DNA from: Conchocele bisecta | Taxonomy: Eukaryota > Mollusca > Bivalvia > Lucinida > Thyasiridae | DNA length: 64,000 nucleotides | Assembly (NCBI GenBank): GCA_029237695.1 | Contig: CM055274.1 | Span: forward strand, 64,291,484 to 64,355,483 | Direction: 5' to 3' | Shown here: positions 1 through 11,971 of the stretch, in pieces | Position numbering within the stretch: position 1 is the first letter of the stretch | How the letters are laid out: each line of letters begins with the position of its first letter | Program-made: the position numbers and the translations under genes | The notes under the pieces: model-generated | Databases searched by the model: none | Seen by the model: only the letters and a program-made list of their open reading frames with translations | Told to the model about the DNA's origin: nothing

Positions 1-894
1 ATCAGTTCTTTGTTATGTATGTTGATATTTTGCGCAATGATATAGTATGGGCGGGATTTCCCTGTGACGTTTTTCTTGAATGACCAATCAGATTAAAGCT
101 TACATTCTGAACATTACATAGGTCAATGGTTCGATAAAATCTGACATTGGACAGCGAAATGATGATGATTTAAAGCAGAAACATTGTTTTTTGACAGTTA
201 CATACTGTTTTAATCATCTTCAGCCATCGATATTATTAATCAGTGTCTATTTTACTTAAAAAATCAACTGATCTATAATGAATTTAGTAAAACAGTTCGC
301 GCGGAAATCCAAACTTTCCAAAGAGGTGCTAGCAATTTTTTGATAATTACATGTCGTGTTTGTTAGCGCATACGCGTACGATAAACTTCACAAAGGAAAC
401 GTTGTCTTGAGTTTGAATAAGGATAATAATTATCTCTAGATTATTTGTATTATGAATTAAAAAAAGTATATTTAAATAATTAGATATTAATTTAAATAAA
501 TATGTCGGCATCATTTACTCAATAAATTAAAATTGAATGTGTAGCTGAAATGAAAGTGAAAGTAGAACGTTTTTGTTATATCCTCCGGGTTACAAATCGC
601 TGAGGATTCCTATTTGAATTGGAAAATGATATGAATTTTAAATTTAGGAGACTGTGTCAGGAGAAAATGGACTGATGACATATGTCACCAGTCTAGTTCC
701 TGAGCTCTGACTGTGACATGACAAAAGGGACTGATGACATATGTCACCTGTCGTGTTCCATGCATGACTGCTCGCTCTTGTTTGTAATTGTTGTAACTGT
801 GTATACAAAACTATAGATATACCCCCACCCCCCGGCATACAAAGTATGTCGAGGGGTATATAGTTTTCGTAATTCTGTCCGTCCACGTTAAAGA
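1..894. other. Non-coding, AT-rich sequence
   Basis: No coding signal is visible. At about 650-760 two short degenerate copies of a motif (GACTGATGACATATGTCACC) lie 72 bp apart. They weakly resemble the terminus of the dispersed palindromic repeat seen elsewhere in the window. It is presumably intron or upstream sequence of the CCP gene. Confidence 0.4.
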
Positions 895-1200
895 GTTTGG
901 GTACTCATTATCTCTGTGACGGAAAACGGATGGACCTCAAACTTCATATGCTTCCTTATCATCAACCATATTTTCATTCCATACCACACTCATGCGGCCT
1001 TCATTTCCAAGGTCAAGGTCAAATTACTTAGACATTTGCATCCGTACGATTTGCCTTAAAGTTTTCTGCAACCGTAAGTCAGATTGACTTCAAACTTCAT
1101 ATACTTCCTTATGATCATCCATATTTTCACTCCATACATGTACCACACCCATGTGGCCTTCATGTCCAAGGTCAAGGTGAAATTACTTTGAACAATCATG
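895..1200 (+). repeat. Dispersed repeat with two internal subunits; second copy near the right end
   Basis: The motif GGCCTTCATKTCCAAGGTCA occurs twice here, about 160 bp apart (near 993 and 1154). It occurs twice more at 62747 and 62890, about 143 bp apart, in the same orientation. The flanking words about plain colours (CTTCATATACTTCC type) and the CAACCATATTTTCA-type sequence are also shared. It has no coding potential and is probably a non-autonomous DNA transposon or a fragment of one. Confidence 0.6.
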
Positions 1201-2124
1201 TTTGTGAAGATAAATATTGTTTTTGCAGCATTGATAATGTATACTGATTCGACGAATATATTGATTTTAAATGGAGTATATATATATGATTTTTTGTGTG
1301 AAATATTAAAATGGTTGCCATGACAACCAATATTATTAAACGTTCACATGTTAAGTGTATTACAAGATGGTAACAGTACTCGGGTGTATTGTATTGATTT
1401 TCAAAAAAGTTTCAAAAACACCTTTTCAACAAATACTATTTTTTGTGTTTTCCAATATTGGTTACCATGGTTACTATGGTAATCATGGTAATGCATATAT
1501 ATTTCAGAACTAGTTTATAATAACATATGACAAAGCAATATATCCTGTGAGTATATATAGTCGGGAAATTATTGAGCAAGTGAAACTTGTATGTAGCTGA
1601 CAATTTGAATAGTTGCTGTCTCAACTACTGACAAGCGGCAATACATCTATTCCGCAAAGTTCCGCATCCCTCCTGGTGCCAATTCTTAAGACTACAATGT
1701 ACTGTCCAACAAATGAATTCTTTGTATACGTGTCCTCCACAAGCACGTACTGCGAAGGATTTCAGGACTTTCAATCCTTTGATCTTTAAGTCCAATCTTA
1801 GCCGTGTACCATGAGAAAAGCTTACGTCAATATCTGGCTACCTCATACACTAAGCCAAATATGACTAAGTCATCATCACCATAACGCATTATAGCACAGA
1901 TACAGCTTGCCTGCTAACGGGGATGTTAGCATATAGTATACAACGTCATGATTTGACAGAAGTTTGACGTAACATCATTAAAACTCGTTAATGATATTCA
2001 ATATGCATGTATTTGGAGTTTAAGTAAAATATATCAAGGCAGTCATAACAAATTATATATTTCAGAAATCAGAAAATAATGGAGATTTAGAAAATGCCAA
2101 AACACAAACTGCGTAATTTTCACC
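1201..2124. other. Non-coding sequence, nothing recognisable
   Basis: This is AT-rich sequence without a convincing ORF. A near-palindromic patch built on GGTTACCATGGTTACTATGG lies around 1455-1490. No RNA gene or conserved exon was seen. Confidence 0.4.
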
Positions 2125-2420
2125 CAACTGGTCCCTTTACCGTTGGCGGGTCACATATTTATTTTGGGGAAAGGAGGATGCCTATTCATTTTCAAACTTG
2201 TCCGATGATTTGTCTCCTCTTGATGGCCATTTTTAATTTTCGCATTCTGTATCCTTGTCCGCACAATAACTATAGTTCTACTTGACGGATCATAACCAAA
2301 TTTGGTACACATGTTCATCATGGCAAGAGGAAATCCCCTATTTGTTTTCAGTGAGTGAGGACATGCCTCGACAGGCTTATTTCGTGACCTTCGGCACTCG
2401 TGTTTTACACTGCACAACGC
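2125..2420 (+). repeat. Dispersed repeat, related to 63110-63780
   Basis: Phrases such as CGCATTCTGTATCCTTGTCC, GATCATAACCAAATTTGGTA and CGGCACTCGTGTT recur with small changes at about 63230-63600 and 63740-63775 on the same strand. Together with 895-1200 it repeats the order of elements found at the right end of the window. Confidence 0.6.
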
Positions 2421-2511
2421 TGGTAGAAATGTAATTGCAAAAGATTATCAGCATATTGACCAATTATCATGCCATGTTTTCCTTTCAATGTACATTATAT
2501 GTATATTTAAG

Positions 2512-2685
2512 ATTGTCTGTCGTTGTCTGACCCAGCGAACGGGAATGTGTCCATACCGTCAGCTACCACATATGGGTCTGTGGCTACGTATACCTGTGCC
2601 ACTGGCTACAGTCTGATTGGCTCGCCCACGGTCACGTGTCAGGCTGAAGGCAGTTGGTCGGCCGCGCCCACGTGCAACATCAAAG
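2512..2685 (+). CDS. CCP/sushi module exon 1 of 11
   Basis: One complement-control-protein module, an extracellular beta-sandwich of about 60 residues that binds proteins or carbohydrates. The 58 codons carry Cys at module residues 2, 29, 43 and 55 (disulfides 1-3 and 2-4 in the family), the core TTYGSVATYTC, and Trp 49 in GSWSAAPTC. The acceptor is AAG at 2509-2511, with a weak pyrimidine tract, and the donor is AAAG|GTAACC at 2686. Both junctions fall after the first base of a codon (phase 1), so the exon can be added or skipped without a frameshift. The usual Gly after the first Cys is Leu here. An N-glycosylation sequon (NVS) lies at module residue 12. The module family is certain; membership of one gene with the later exons is inferred. 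Confidence 0.88.
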
Positions 2686-2889
2686 GTAACCAGCAATTGC
2701 CAATTAGCAAAGATAGTCCATTTGGCAATTAGCAAAGGTCACCCAATTTGAGAAACATATGAGAAACATATATAATATTTTCGTAGATAGATATATAGTT
2801 TATTTACGTCTCATCAACTGTACAACATAAAATATGTCATCATATATCGACGGTAAATATTCCCATTGAAACGACTCAAATCTGCACAT

Positions 2890-5800
2890 GTCTGTGGTTC
2901 TGACATATCCTCACGACATGTATGGCCGGCATAGTCTCTGTGGTTGTGACATATCCTTACGACATGTCTGACCGGCATAGTCTCTGTGGTTGTGACATAT
3001 CCTTACGACATGTATGGCCGGCATAGTGACATATCCTTACGACGTGTTTAGCGGGAATAGTCTCTGTGGTTCTGACATCCTTACGACATGTCTGGCCCGC
3101 ATAGTCTCTGTGGTTGCGACATATCCTTACGACGTGTCTAGCCCTTACGACGTGTCTGGCCGGCAGAGTCTCTGTGGTTGTGACATATCCTTACGACGTG
3201 TCTGGCCGGCACTATGTAGTCTCTGTGGTTGTGACATATCCTTACCACATGTCTGGCTGGCATAGTGTTTGTGGTTCTGACATATCCTTACGACGTGTCT
3301 AGCCGGAATAGTCTCTGTGGTTGTGACATATCCTTACGACGTGTCTAGCCGATATACTCTCTGTGGTTCTGACATATCCTTACGACGTGTCTGGCAGGTA
3401 TAGTCTCTGTGGTTGTGACATATCCTTACGACGTGTCTGGCCGGCATAGTCTTTGTGGTTGTGACATATCCTTACGACGTGTCTGGCCGGCATAGTCTAT
3501 GTGGTTGTGACATATCCTTACGACGTGTCTGGCCCGCATAGTCTATGTGGTTGCGACATATCCTTACGACATGTCTAGCCGACATAGTCTCTGTGGTTGT
3601 GACATATCCTTACGACGTGTCTGGCCGGCATAGTCTATGTGGTTGTGACATATCCTTACGACGTGTCTGGCCGGCATAGTCTATGTGGTTGTGACATATC
3701 CTTACGACGTGTCTGGCCCGCATAGTCTATGTGGTTGCGACATATCCTTACGACGTTTCTAGCCCTTACGACGTGTCTGGCCGGCATAGTCTCTGTGGTT
3801 GTGACATATCCTTACGACGTGTCTGGCCGGCATAGTCTCTGTGGTTGTGACATATCCTTACGACGTGTCTGGCCCGCATAGTCTATGTGGTTGCGACATA
3901 TCCTTACGACGTTTGTAGCCCTTACGACGTGTCTGGCAGGCATAGTCTCTGTGGTTGTGACATATCCTTATGACGTGTCCGGCCGGCACTATATAGTCTC
4001 TGTGGTTGTGACATATCCTTACGACATGTCTGGCTGGCATAGTGTTTGTGGTTCTGACATGTCCTTACGACGTGTCTAGCCGGCATAGTCTCTGTGGTTG
4101 TGACATATCCTTACGACATGTCTAGCCGACATAGTCTCTGTGGTTGTGACATATCCTTACGACGTGTCTGGCAGGTATGGTCTCTGTGGTTGTGACATAT
4201 CCTTACGACGTGTCTGGCCGGCATAGTCTCTGTGGTTGTGACATATCCTTACGACGTGTCTGGCCGGCATAGTCTCTGTGGTTGAGACATATCCTTACGA
4301 CATGTCTAGCCGACATAGTCTCTGTGGTTGTGACATATCCTTACGACGTGTCTGGCAGGTATAGTCTCTGTGGTTGTGACATATCCTTACGACGTGTCTG
4401 GCCGGCTAGTCTCTGTGGTTGCGACATATCCTTAACGACGTGTCTAGCCTTACGACGTGTCTGGTCAGTGCCGGCATAGTCTCTGTGGTTGTGACATATC
4501 CTTACGTTACGATGTCGGTTTCCTGTCCGGCACTGATGGCATAGTATCTGTGGTTGTGACATATCCTTACGACATGTCTGGCCGGCATAGTCTCTGTGGA
4601 TTGGTGACCATATCCTTACGACATGTACTGAGGCCGGCATAGTCTCTGTGGTGTGACATATCCTTACGACAGTGTATTGGCCGGCATAGTCTCTGTGGTT
4701 CTGACAAATATCCTTACGACGTGTCTGGACAGTATGGTCTCTTAGTGTTGGTACTTGATATCCTTACGACGTGTACATGACTGTGGCCGGCATAGTCTCT
4801 GTGGTTGTGCCTACTATCTTACGACTACGTGTCTGGCCGGCATAGTCTCTGTGGTTGCAGACATATCCTTACGAATGTCTAGCCGACATAGTCTCTGTGG
4901 TTGTGACATCCGGACTACTTGTCTTGGCTGAGGCATAGTCTCTGTGGTTGTGACATATCCTTACGACGTGTCTGGCCGGCATAGTCTCTGTGGTTGTGAC
5001 ATATCCTTACGACGTGTCTGGCCCGCATAGTCTCTGTGGTTGCGACATATCCTTACGACGTGTCTAGCCCTTACGACGTGTCTGGCCGGCATAGTCTCTG
5101 TGGTTGTGACATATCCTTACGACGTGTCCGGCCGGCACTATATAGTATCTGTGGTTGTGACATATCCTCACGACATGTATGGCCGGCATAGTCTCTGTGG
5201 TTGTGCCATATCCTTACGACATGTCTGACCGGCATAGTCTCTGTGGTTGTGACATATCCTTACGACATGTCTGGCCGGCATAGTCTCTGTGGTTCTGAAA
5301 TATCCTTACGACATGTATGGCCGGCATAGTGACATATCCTTACGACGTGTCTAGCGAGAATAGTCTCTGTGGTTCTGACATCCTTACGACATGTTTGGCC
5401 CGCATAGTCTCTGTGGTTGCTACATATCCTTACGACGTGTCTAGCCCTTACGACGTGTCTGGCCGGCATAGTCTCTGTGGTTGTGACATATCCTTACGAC
5501 GTGTCTGGCCGGCACTATATAGTCTCTGTGGTTGTGACATATCCTTACCACATGTCTGGCTGGCATAGTGTTTGTGGTTGTGACATATCCTTACGACGAC
5601 GTGTCTAGCCGGCATAGTCTCTGTGGTTGTGACATATCCTTACGACGTGTCTAGCCGATATAGTCTCTGTGGTTCTGACATGTCCTTACGACGTGTCTGG
5701 CATGTATTGTCTCTGTGGTTGTGAAATATCCTTACGACGTGTCTGGCCGGCACTATATAGTCTCTGTGGTTGTGACATATCCTTACGACGTGTCTGGCTG

Positions 5801-6566
5801 GCATAGTGTTTGTGGTTCTGACATGTCCTTACGACGTGTCTAGCCGGCATAGTCTCTGTGGTTGTGACATATCCTTACGACATGTCTGGCTGGCATAGTG
5901 TTTGTGGTTCTGACATGTCCTTACGACGTGTCTAGCCGGCATAGTCTCTGTGGTTGAGACATATCCTTATGACATGTCTAGCCGACATAGTCTCTGTGGT
6001 TGTGACATATCCTTACGACGTGTCTGGCAGGTATAGTCTCTGTGGTTGTGACATATCCTTACGACGTGTCTGGCCGGCATAGTCTCTGTGGTTGTGACAT
6101 ATCCTTACGACGTGTCCGGCCGGCACTATATAGTTTCTGTGGTTGTGACATATCCTTACGACGTGTCCGGCCGGCACTATATAGTCTCTGTGGTTGTGAC
6201 ATATCCTTACGACGTGTCCGGCCGGCACTATATAGTCTCTGTGGTTGTGACATATCCTTACGACGTGTCCGGCCGGCACTATATAGTCTCTGTGGTTGTG
6301 ACATATCCTTACGACATGTCTGGCTGGCATAGTGTTTGTGGTTCTGACATATCCTTACGACGTGTCTGGCCGGTATATTCTCTGTGGTTCTGACATATCC
6401 TTACGACGTGCCTAGTCGGCATAGTCTCTGTGGTTCTGACATATCCTTACGACGTGTCTGGCCGGCATTGTCTCTGTGGTTGTGACATATCCTTACGACG
6501 TGTCTGGCCGGCATAGTCTCTGTGGTTGTGACATATCCTTACGACATGTCTGGCCGGCATAGTCTC
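2890..6566 (+). repeat. Satellite A: 46-bp tandem array, about 78 copies
   Basis: Head-to-tail copies of a unit built on GTCTCTGTGGTTGTGACATA, TCCTTACGACGTGTC and TGGCCGGCATA. The 46-bp period was read directly between 4215 and 4261. Variants swap GACGTG/GACATG and CCGGC/CCGAC. A longer 51-bp form with an extra CTATA after GGCA is itself tandem at about 6110-6300. A shorter junction form reads TCTAGCCCTTACGACG. Between about 4430 and 4930 the units carry many single-base insertions and deletions. Long repetitive ORFs on both strands are by-products of the unit and not genes. The array fills most of the intron between CCP exons 1 and 2. Confidence 0.95.
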
Positions 6567-6608
6567 GGGTCAGTCTGTATATCTGCAGCACAACTAGTAG
6601 ACCATAAT

Positions 6609-6871
6609 AGGGGCGGATCCAGCATTTTGGGAACTGGTTGTCCTATATTCGAGCTCCCCCCCCCCCCCCACCTTGGAATTATTTTTGAAATCTGGATGTC
6701 CGGAAATGCACTTTCCTGTGTTTTACGGTATTTAATTTCGGACTCGAACTGGTGGTAAACTGTGGACACCATATGACTTGTTCAAAGCAGTTTAGATCTA
6801 TGTAAACTCCGTGGCTGAACGGGGCGGGGGGTTGCAACCCCGGACCCCCCCCCCCTCTAGATCCGCACCTG
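6609..6871. mobile_element. MITE-A related element, about 263 bp
   Basis: The ends are inverted: GGGGCGGATCCAG at the left and CTAGATCCGCACCTG at the right, whose complement reads CAGGTGCGGATCTAG. There are internal poly-C runs just inside both ends. This matches the pattern of the better preserved MITE-A copies at 18760 and 51863. There is no ORF of its own and no clear target duplication. Confidence 0.6.
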
Positions 6872-6924
6872 CATAACCTAACATGTAATTGAAAATGTCG
6901 TAATGTACCTTTTTATAGCCGGTG

Positions 6925-7200
6925 TAACATTCAATTTTGACCCCCGTTGAAAACAATTGCCGACGGGGTCACTTTTCAACGGAGTGATCAATTTTTTTTA
7001 ACGTTGAAAACTGACCCCGACCATTAATTAATGACCCACTCATACCTGAAAAATTGACCCTCGTTAAAATCTGATCAGCAACAGTCGGATCATATTTCAA
7101 CATTGAAAAAGGACCCCGGCTCAATTTTCAACAAATCTCGTGGAAAATTGACGTGGATCATATTTCAACTTTGAAAAGGGACCACGGGTCAATTTCCAAG
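6925..7200. repeat. Degenerate direct repeats around TTGACC and CAACGTTGAAA
   Basis: The words GACCCC, TCAATTTTCAAC and ATTTCAACNTTGAAAA recur in both orientations about every 50-70 bp, for example GGATCATATTTCAACATTGA near 7087 and GGATCATATTTCAACTTTGA near 7155. This looks like the internal part of a short non-autonomous repeat. It is non-coding. Confidence 0.5.
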
Positions 7201-7619
7201 AGCATAATAATACATTTACACAAATGCTCTATAAGGTTAGACCACACCAAATAGTTTTACTATATAATTTAACCGAATGCCATCCAATAAGGTCAGTCTC
7301 TCCTACTTTCACTAATCGTATGGATGCTGTGGGACCTACTTGTACATGAACTGCAGCCAGTCTGTACTGGTTCTGCATGAATTAAACAATAGGTTTACTT
7401 ACTCCTAAGAAAGAAAAATCCAGCACCTCAACATGTTCCTCAAGTGAAACTGGGTAGTAATGGATCAATATTTGCAAGCAAACTGTGTCTTGTGACCTCA
7501 AAACGCCCGCACTATTTCTTTATACCGGACTACTTATGCATACCCCCTGGGCGATTTCGCGCCATTTGGTATAGTCTAACCTACTCTAACCTATAATGTA
7601 ATATTAAATGATCATGCCG
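7201..7619. other. Non-coding intronic sequence
   Basis: There is no conserved ORF, repeat or RNA signal that I can support between the degenerate repeats and the LINE tail. Confidence 0.4.
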
Positions 7620-8150
7620 TAAATCATTATACCTATAAATGGTTAAATAAATTGAATCAATTTTGCAAGAAACGGGAATAAATCACGTATGGACTGATCA
7701 TCAATTTCCTAACATACAATGGGTAAAACATAAAGTCGAACTTGTATTAGAAGATCAGTATAACAAGTGTGGTCTTCAAGGGTGTCAGACAGTTCCAAAT
7801 GTATAAACTATAGAATCTATAAACATGAACACCAGTTAGAAAAATACTTACTAATACTACATGTACCACAACATTTAGCACAATGCTTTATAAATTATAG
7901 ATTGTGCAACAATTATCTACCGATTGACACTGGTAGATGGCGTCATACATATCGACATAATAGAACGTCGTGCAATTTGTGTGACGCCTCATCAAATGGT
8001 GACGAATTCCATTTCGTACTTGAATGAACTTATTTCGGTGTTTTTAAACTAGATAAACTATTTAATGAATCAAAGATTGGCCCGTTAACAAAATTGTACA
8101 AATTCCTGAAGGAAATACTCCATATATTGAGTATAGCATCAATGTATGAC
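7620..8150 (+). pseudogene. LINE reverse-transcriptase C-terminal tail, 5'-truncated
   Basis: The frame at 7767-8027 and the sequence after its stop read like the C-terminal tail of LINE ORF2 proteins. There is a LPIDTGRWRHTYRHNRTSCN segment, then LCDASSNGDEFHFVLE, the usual Cys-containing GDEFH end motif. After a stop, residues such as FKLDKLFNESK continue it. Catalytic RT motifs are absent, so this is a dead 3' fragment of a non-LTR element. It ends about 130 bp before CCP exon 2. Confidence 0.65.
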
Positions 8151-8280
8151 GATGTGCTTATGCAATCATAAGTCAACTCTTTTATCTGATATCGTAAGAA
8201 CCTCGGTTAATAAATATTATATTAACTCATCACTCCAGCAAGATCCTCTATGTACATACCGTCGTGTCGCCCGTGCACAG

Positions 8281-8454
8281 ATTGTCTGCCGCCACGAGAG
8301 CCGGCCGACGGGGCGGTGGAGACTGGGGCCGGCACCACCTACGGCTCGGTGGCCACGTACTCCTGCCATGTCGGCTTCCAACTGTCCGGCCCGGCCAGCA
8401 TCACGTGTCAGGTGGACGGCTCCTGGCAGGATCCACCCACATGCTCGCCTAACG
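8281..8454 (+). CDS. CCP/sushi module exon 2 of 11
   Basis: The acceptor is CCGTGCACAG at 8271-8280 and the donor AACG|GTGAGC at 8455. It is phase 1 at both ends and 174 bp long. Cys are at module residues 2, 29, 43 and 55; the core is TTYGSVATYSC and Trp lies in GSWQDPPTC. It is noticeably richer in G and C than its surroundings (GCCGGCCGACGGGGCGGTGG at the start), which may mean recent origin or selection on the coding sequence. As in exon 1, the residue after the first Cys is Leu, which groups these two neighbours. Confidence 0.9.
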
Positions 8455-9739
8455 GTGAGCTGTAGAATCGTGGCTTTGTCGAAATGCTAACTCTTCTACG
8501 AAATTAAATATATTCAAAGGCATCCATTCATTACTTATGCTAGGAACTGACAAAAGTGGGTTTAGTTTGTGTTATATCTATCGCTGCTGTTCCTGATCAC
8601 CGTACGTACTTTTGAAACATGAAACTTCAAGCCGAAAATAGTGTAAATACCGCACGTATTTTTGGAAGGATTTTATTGATTCTCTTGATATTACCTTGTA
8701 CAATGTATAAATACTTCCAATTTCGATTGACGATTATGATCGCTGAAATAACAAATGGCATCGTTAAACGAAGCTAATCCCCTAGCTGGCAGACTTGATA
8801 ATAATAATAATAATAATAGCAAAAATAAAGTCCTCCTTGACCTTGGCCGGTCTGACGTGGACGTATGCAAAACAAAGCACCATCCCTAGACACACATTGT
8901 GGCCATATATTATCAAAATCGGTGAAGCAGTTCATGAGTTATTGAAAAATGAAAGGTGTTATTAACGCTATGTCCCCTCTTGCCTATATTCGAGTAGGTA
9001 AAAATATTCACATAAATATACATACATATGTAGTTAGTTAAATTATTAGATATGGTGTCTGTCTTCAGTGGTCGCGAAAATATTAATACTGCTTTTGGCT
9101 TATTATTGTTCATTGGAATTGTATGTAAACTCTGACAACCCAGATCGGACTGCACATAAGTGCAGTAAGATATCGGTCTTCAGTGGTCACGAAAACAATA
9201 ACACCGCTTTTGGCGTATATTCATAGAATACACGGTACACATGGAAGATAATAGTTTATGTGTATGAATAATTTGAACATATGCATTATATTACCATACA
9301 TCTAGACATGTATATATATATAGAATATGTTCTTGCACAACTGCAATTGTATAAATCACTTATTGAATATTATATTACACAGTAATAGCATATGCATATT
9401 GCATGATCTTTCAATATCTGAAAGAGACGGCATACATGTGCCGATTCAATACACACAGCATCGCTTACCCGTTCCTTTTAGTGTATATACATGTACCTGC
9501 ATGTAGTGATCTTACTTTTCGTTTCGCTAAGATCACACGTCATTATGCAGAAATTTTCAAGCGTGGAAAGGAAGTTATAAACCTATTGTGGGTAACAGAA
9601 TTGTATAAGCTCACAGAAGAAAATGACTTTTCTAGATTGGCAGAAAAAGTATTGTATTGCTGTTTACTCAGCTCATAATCATGGTAACAGAAGCGTTATA
9701 AAACTCGCATATTCATGGAAAGGCCCCGCCATAGTTTTT
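8455..9739. other. Intronic sequence with minor repeats
   Basis: No gene is seen. A short AAT microsatellite lies at about 8800-8817. Two degenerate copies of a segment (CTTCAGTGGTCRCGAAAA, then ACYGCTTTTGGC) occur at about 9060 and 9178. The 5' end of the LINE that follows is not marked by any feature I can see. Confidence 0.4.
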
Positions 9740-10377
9740 TTACATATAGTCTCTTTAAATACTCAGGGACTTTCAGACACTGCTAAACGTGCAAGATTAT
9801 TAGAATGGCTTTCACAACAGAAATCTGATATTGCATTGCTTCAGGAGACACATTTCACGCGTGCTCTATTTAACCAGATCAATAGTGAATTTAAAGATTG
9901 GAATACTTTTCACTCATTTGGAGAATCTAACAGTAAAGGATGTTCAATTTTAATAAGAAAATATATTCAATTCACCGTTATATCAGAGCTGTATAACACT
10001 AACGGTAGATACATAATATTAAATATAGAAGCACTTGATAACACTTTTACATTATTAAATATATACTCTCCTAATGAAAAGACAACTAGGAATTATTACT
10101 TTAAATCGCTAACTAGCATTTTAAGTGATAATGCACAGGGTATTAAAATAGTTGGTGGTGATTTTAACGATACTCTAAATAAAACGGATAGAGTTTTTAA
10201 AACGTTACCGTCAAGAAAAATTAAAATGCCTGTTGAGAACCTCAGTAAATTTATTAAATTTCATAATCTTGCTGACGTTTGGAAAAAGTTCCATAATGAC
10301 AAATCCCAGTTCACCTGGCGTAGAAAGAACAGTATAGAAAAAAGTAGAATAGATTACTGGTTAATTGATGAAAATTT
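9740..10377 (+). pseudogene. LINE ORF2, APE-type endonuclease domain
   Basis: An apurinic-like endonuclease that nicks target DNA to start target-primed reverse transcription. Recognisable motifs in order are IVSLNTQGL near 9746 (N-terminal Asn), LLQETHF (Glu), VGGDFNDTLN (Asp and Asn) and SRIDYWLID near the end. The reading frame is open from 9623 to the stop at 10382, but the leading 40 residues before IVSLN look non-homologous. The frame is broken by a 109-bp insertion at 10378-10486. After it, the same domain continues with DIRPALIQCTDHMAI (the conserved Asp-His) up to about 10575. Family style and the RT that follows place it in the L1/Tx1 branch. Confidence 0.85.
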
Positions 10378-10486
10378 AGTTTAAACAATATTTATTTCAA
10401 GTTGTGGCAAGTGATATATATATACATACAATTGAGAACAGGATTAGAAAACAAGCTTTTACACTTATGTGAATTCTTCTCCTGAA
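10378..10486. mobile_element. 109-bp insertion inside the LINE, with 8-bp duplication
   Basis: GAAAATTT flanks it at 10370-10377 and 10487-10494. Removing the insert plus one copy puts the endonuclease frame back in register. The insert begins TTTAAACAATATTTATTTCA and resembles sequence at 55565-55665 in the same orientation (TTTGAACAATATTTATTTCA, then AACAAGCT and TATGAATTC). It is therefore probably the 3' end of the other LINE family, inserted in antisense. Confidence 0.65.
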
Positions 10487-10585
10487 GAAAATTTGATACC
10501 GCTAATACACTCAACTGACATTAGACCCGCACTCATTCAATGTACCGACCATATGGCGATTTCTTTAAAACTTTAGATTCCAAAT

Positions 10586-11971
10586 AATAGAGGACCAGGC
10601 TTTTGGAAATTAAATACGTCACATTTGACAGATAGTGATTACACTTAACAAAATAAGTAGTGCTATTGATTATATACTCTCTTTAGATATAGCCAGTTAC
10701 AGAAAAAAATGGGACATATGCAAATACGAAATCCGAGAACAGTCAATAAAATATGCAAAATCAAAATCGCGAGATCGAAATAACAGACTCCATGACCTGG
10801 AAAAAAAACTGCAGAAGTTATATTCCATCACACAATCGGACCACACAAATACAATAAAACTACAAATGAATGTACTGGAAAAGGAAATAGAAGAAATATA
10901 TAATTTAAAGACATTTGGAGCTCAAATACATGCCCGAGTACAATTTTTGGAAGAGGGTGAACATAATTCAAAATATTTCCTTCGTCTAGAAAAATCAAGA
11001 CAGAATAAAAAAGTAATTACCTCCTTGTCAGTTAATAATAAACGAGTCAGCTCAACTGAAGATATATTAAATGAAGAAACAAAATTCTATGAAACTCTTT
11101 ACACATCAAGTAATACAGAACTGGATCCATACTTTTATATCGACTCAGTTGGTTTAGAAAACAAACGAGACATCTGCAAACAGCTGCGAAGGAATAATAA
11201 AAATTGAAGAATGCAAAATCGCAATTAATGAAATGAATCGCAATTAATGAAATGAAACTGAATAAAAGCCATGGACTTGATGGCTTGCCAGTTGAATTTT
11301 ATTTAAAATGTTGGCATAAGATTGGATATACAATCGCATAATCATTAAATGAAGGATTTCATAAAGGAGAATTGTCTTGTACTCAAAAACAAAGTGTCTT
11401 ATCATTACTATATAAAAAAGGAAATCCAGAAAATATTGAAAATTGGAGACCAATATCTCTCTTAAATGTGGACTACAAAATAGCTGCAAAGGTTTTATCA
11501 AAACGTTTACAAAAAATTATTTGGGGTAACAAATATATTAAACATAAAGGTAAGACTCTAGTTTTTAAACATTGTATAGAAGCAGACTTGATTTTCGTAA
11601 ATGATATACTTTCTAATACAGGACAAATTGATAATACAAATATACTCTTACGATTGAAAAAGAAACACAACTGGATATCAGAAATCAGCTTAATTACACA
11701 GCCAATTCCAAAAACTTGGAAGACGACTGTAATGACCACTGATTCAATTAGAACAAACATTAAAACAAGCCTATCTATGAGTCACATAAATAACAAGCCC
11801 TTTGAAAACATAACAAACAAAGACATGTATAATATATTATTGAAAGAAAATGTTGAAAAACCATATATTCATACATTCGGGGAGAATTCCTTTAACCGCA
11901 AACTACCATGGAGATCATTTTATTTTGTATTAAACAATATATTAATTGAAAACCGCATCAAACAAATTTAA
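10586..11971 (+). pseudogene. LINE ORF2, reverse transcriptase with motifs A-E deleted
   Basis: The region begins NNRGPGFWKLNTSHL, the usual link after the endonuclease. A helical, Lys-rich segment follows (10635-11207), including VQFLEEGEHNSKYFLRLEK. Then come LNKSHGLDGLPVEFYLKCW and ENWRPISLLNVDYKIAAKVL (RT fingers). After LQKII at about 11515 the protein continues with WGNKYIKHKGKTLVFKH, which belongs to the thumb. The FxDxxKAFD, GxxQG and FADD motifs, including the catalytic Asp residues, are therefore missing. Frameshifts occur near 10630 and 11210. An 18-bp duplication (AATCGCAATTAATGAAAT type) lies at 11217-11252. Confidence 0.8.

Noticed and set aside
3014..6393. Many 60-105 residue repetitive ORFs on both strands in satellite A
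   Set aside because: They follow from a unit with few stops; they occur on both strands, lack a start context and disappear where the period changes.
2890..6566. CRISPR array
   Set aside because: The repeats are contiguous without unique spacers and the context is eukaryotic.
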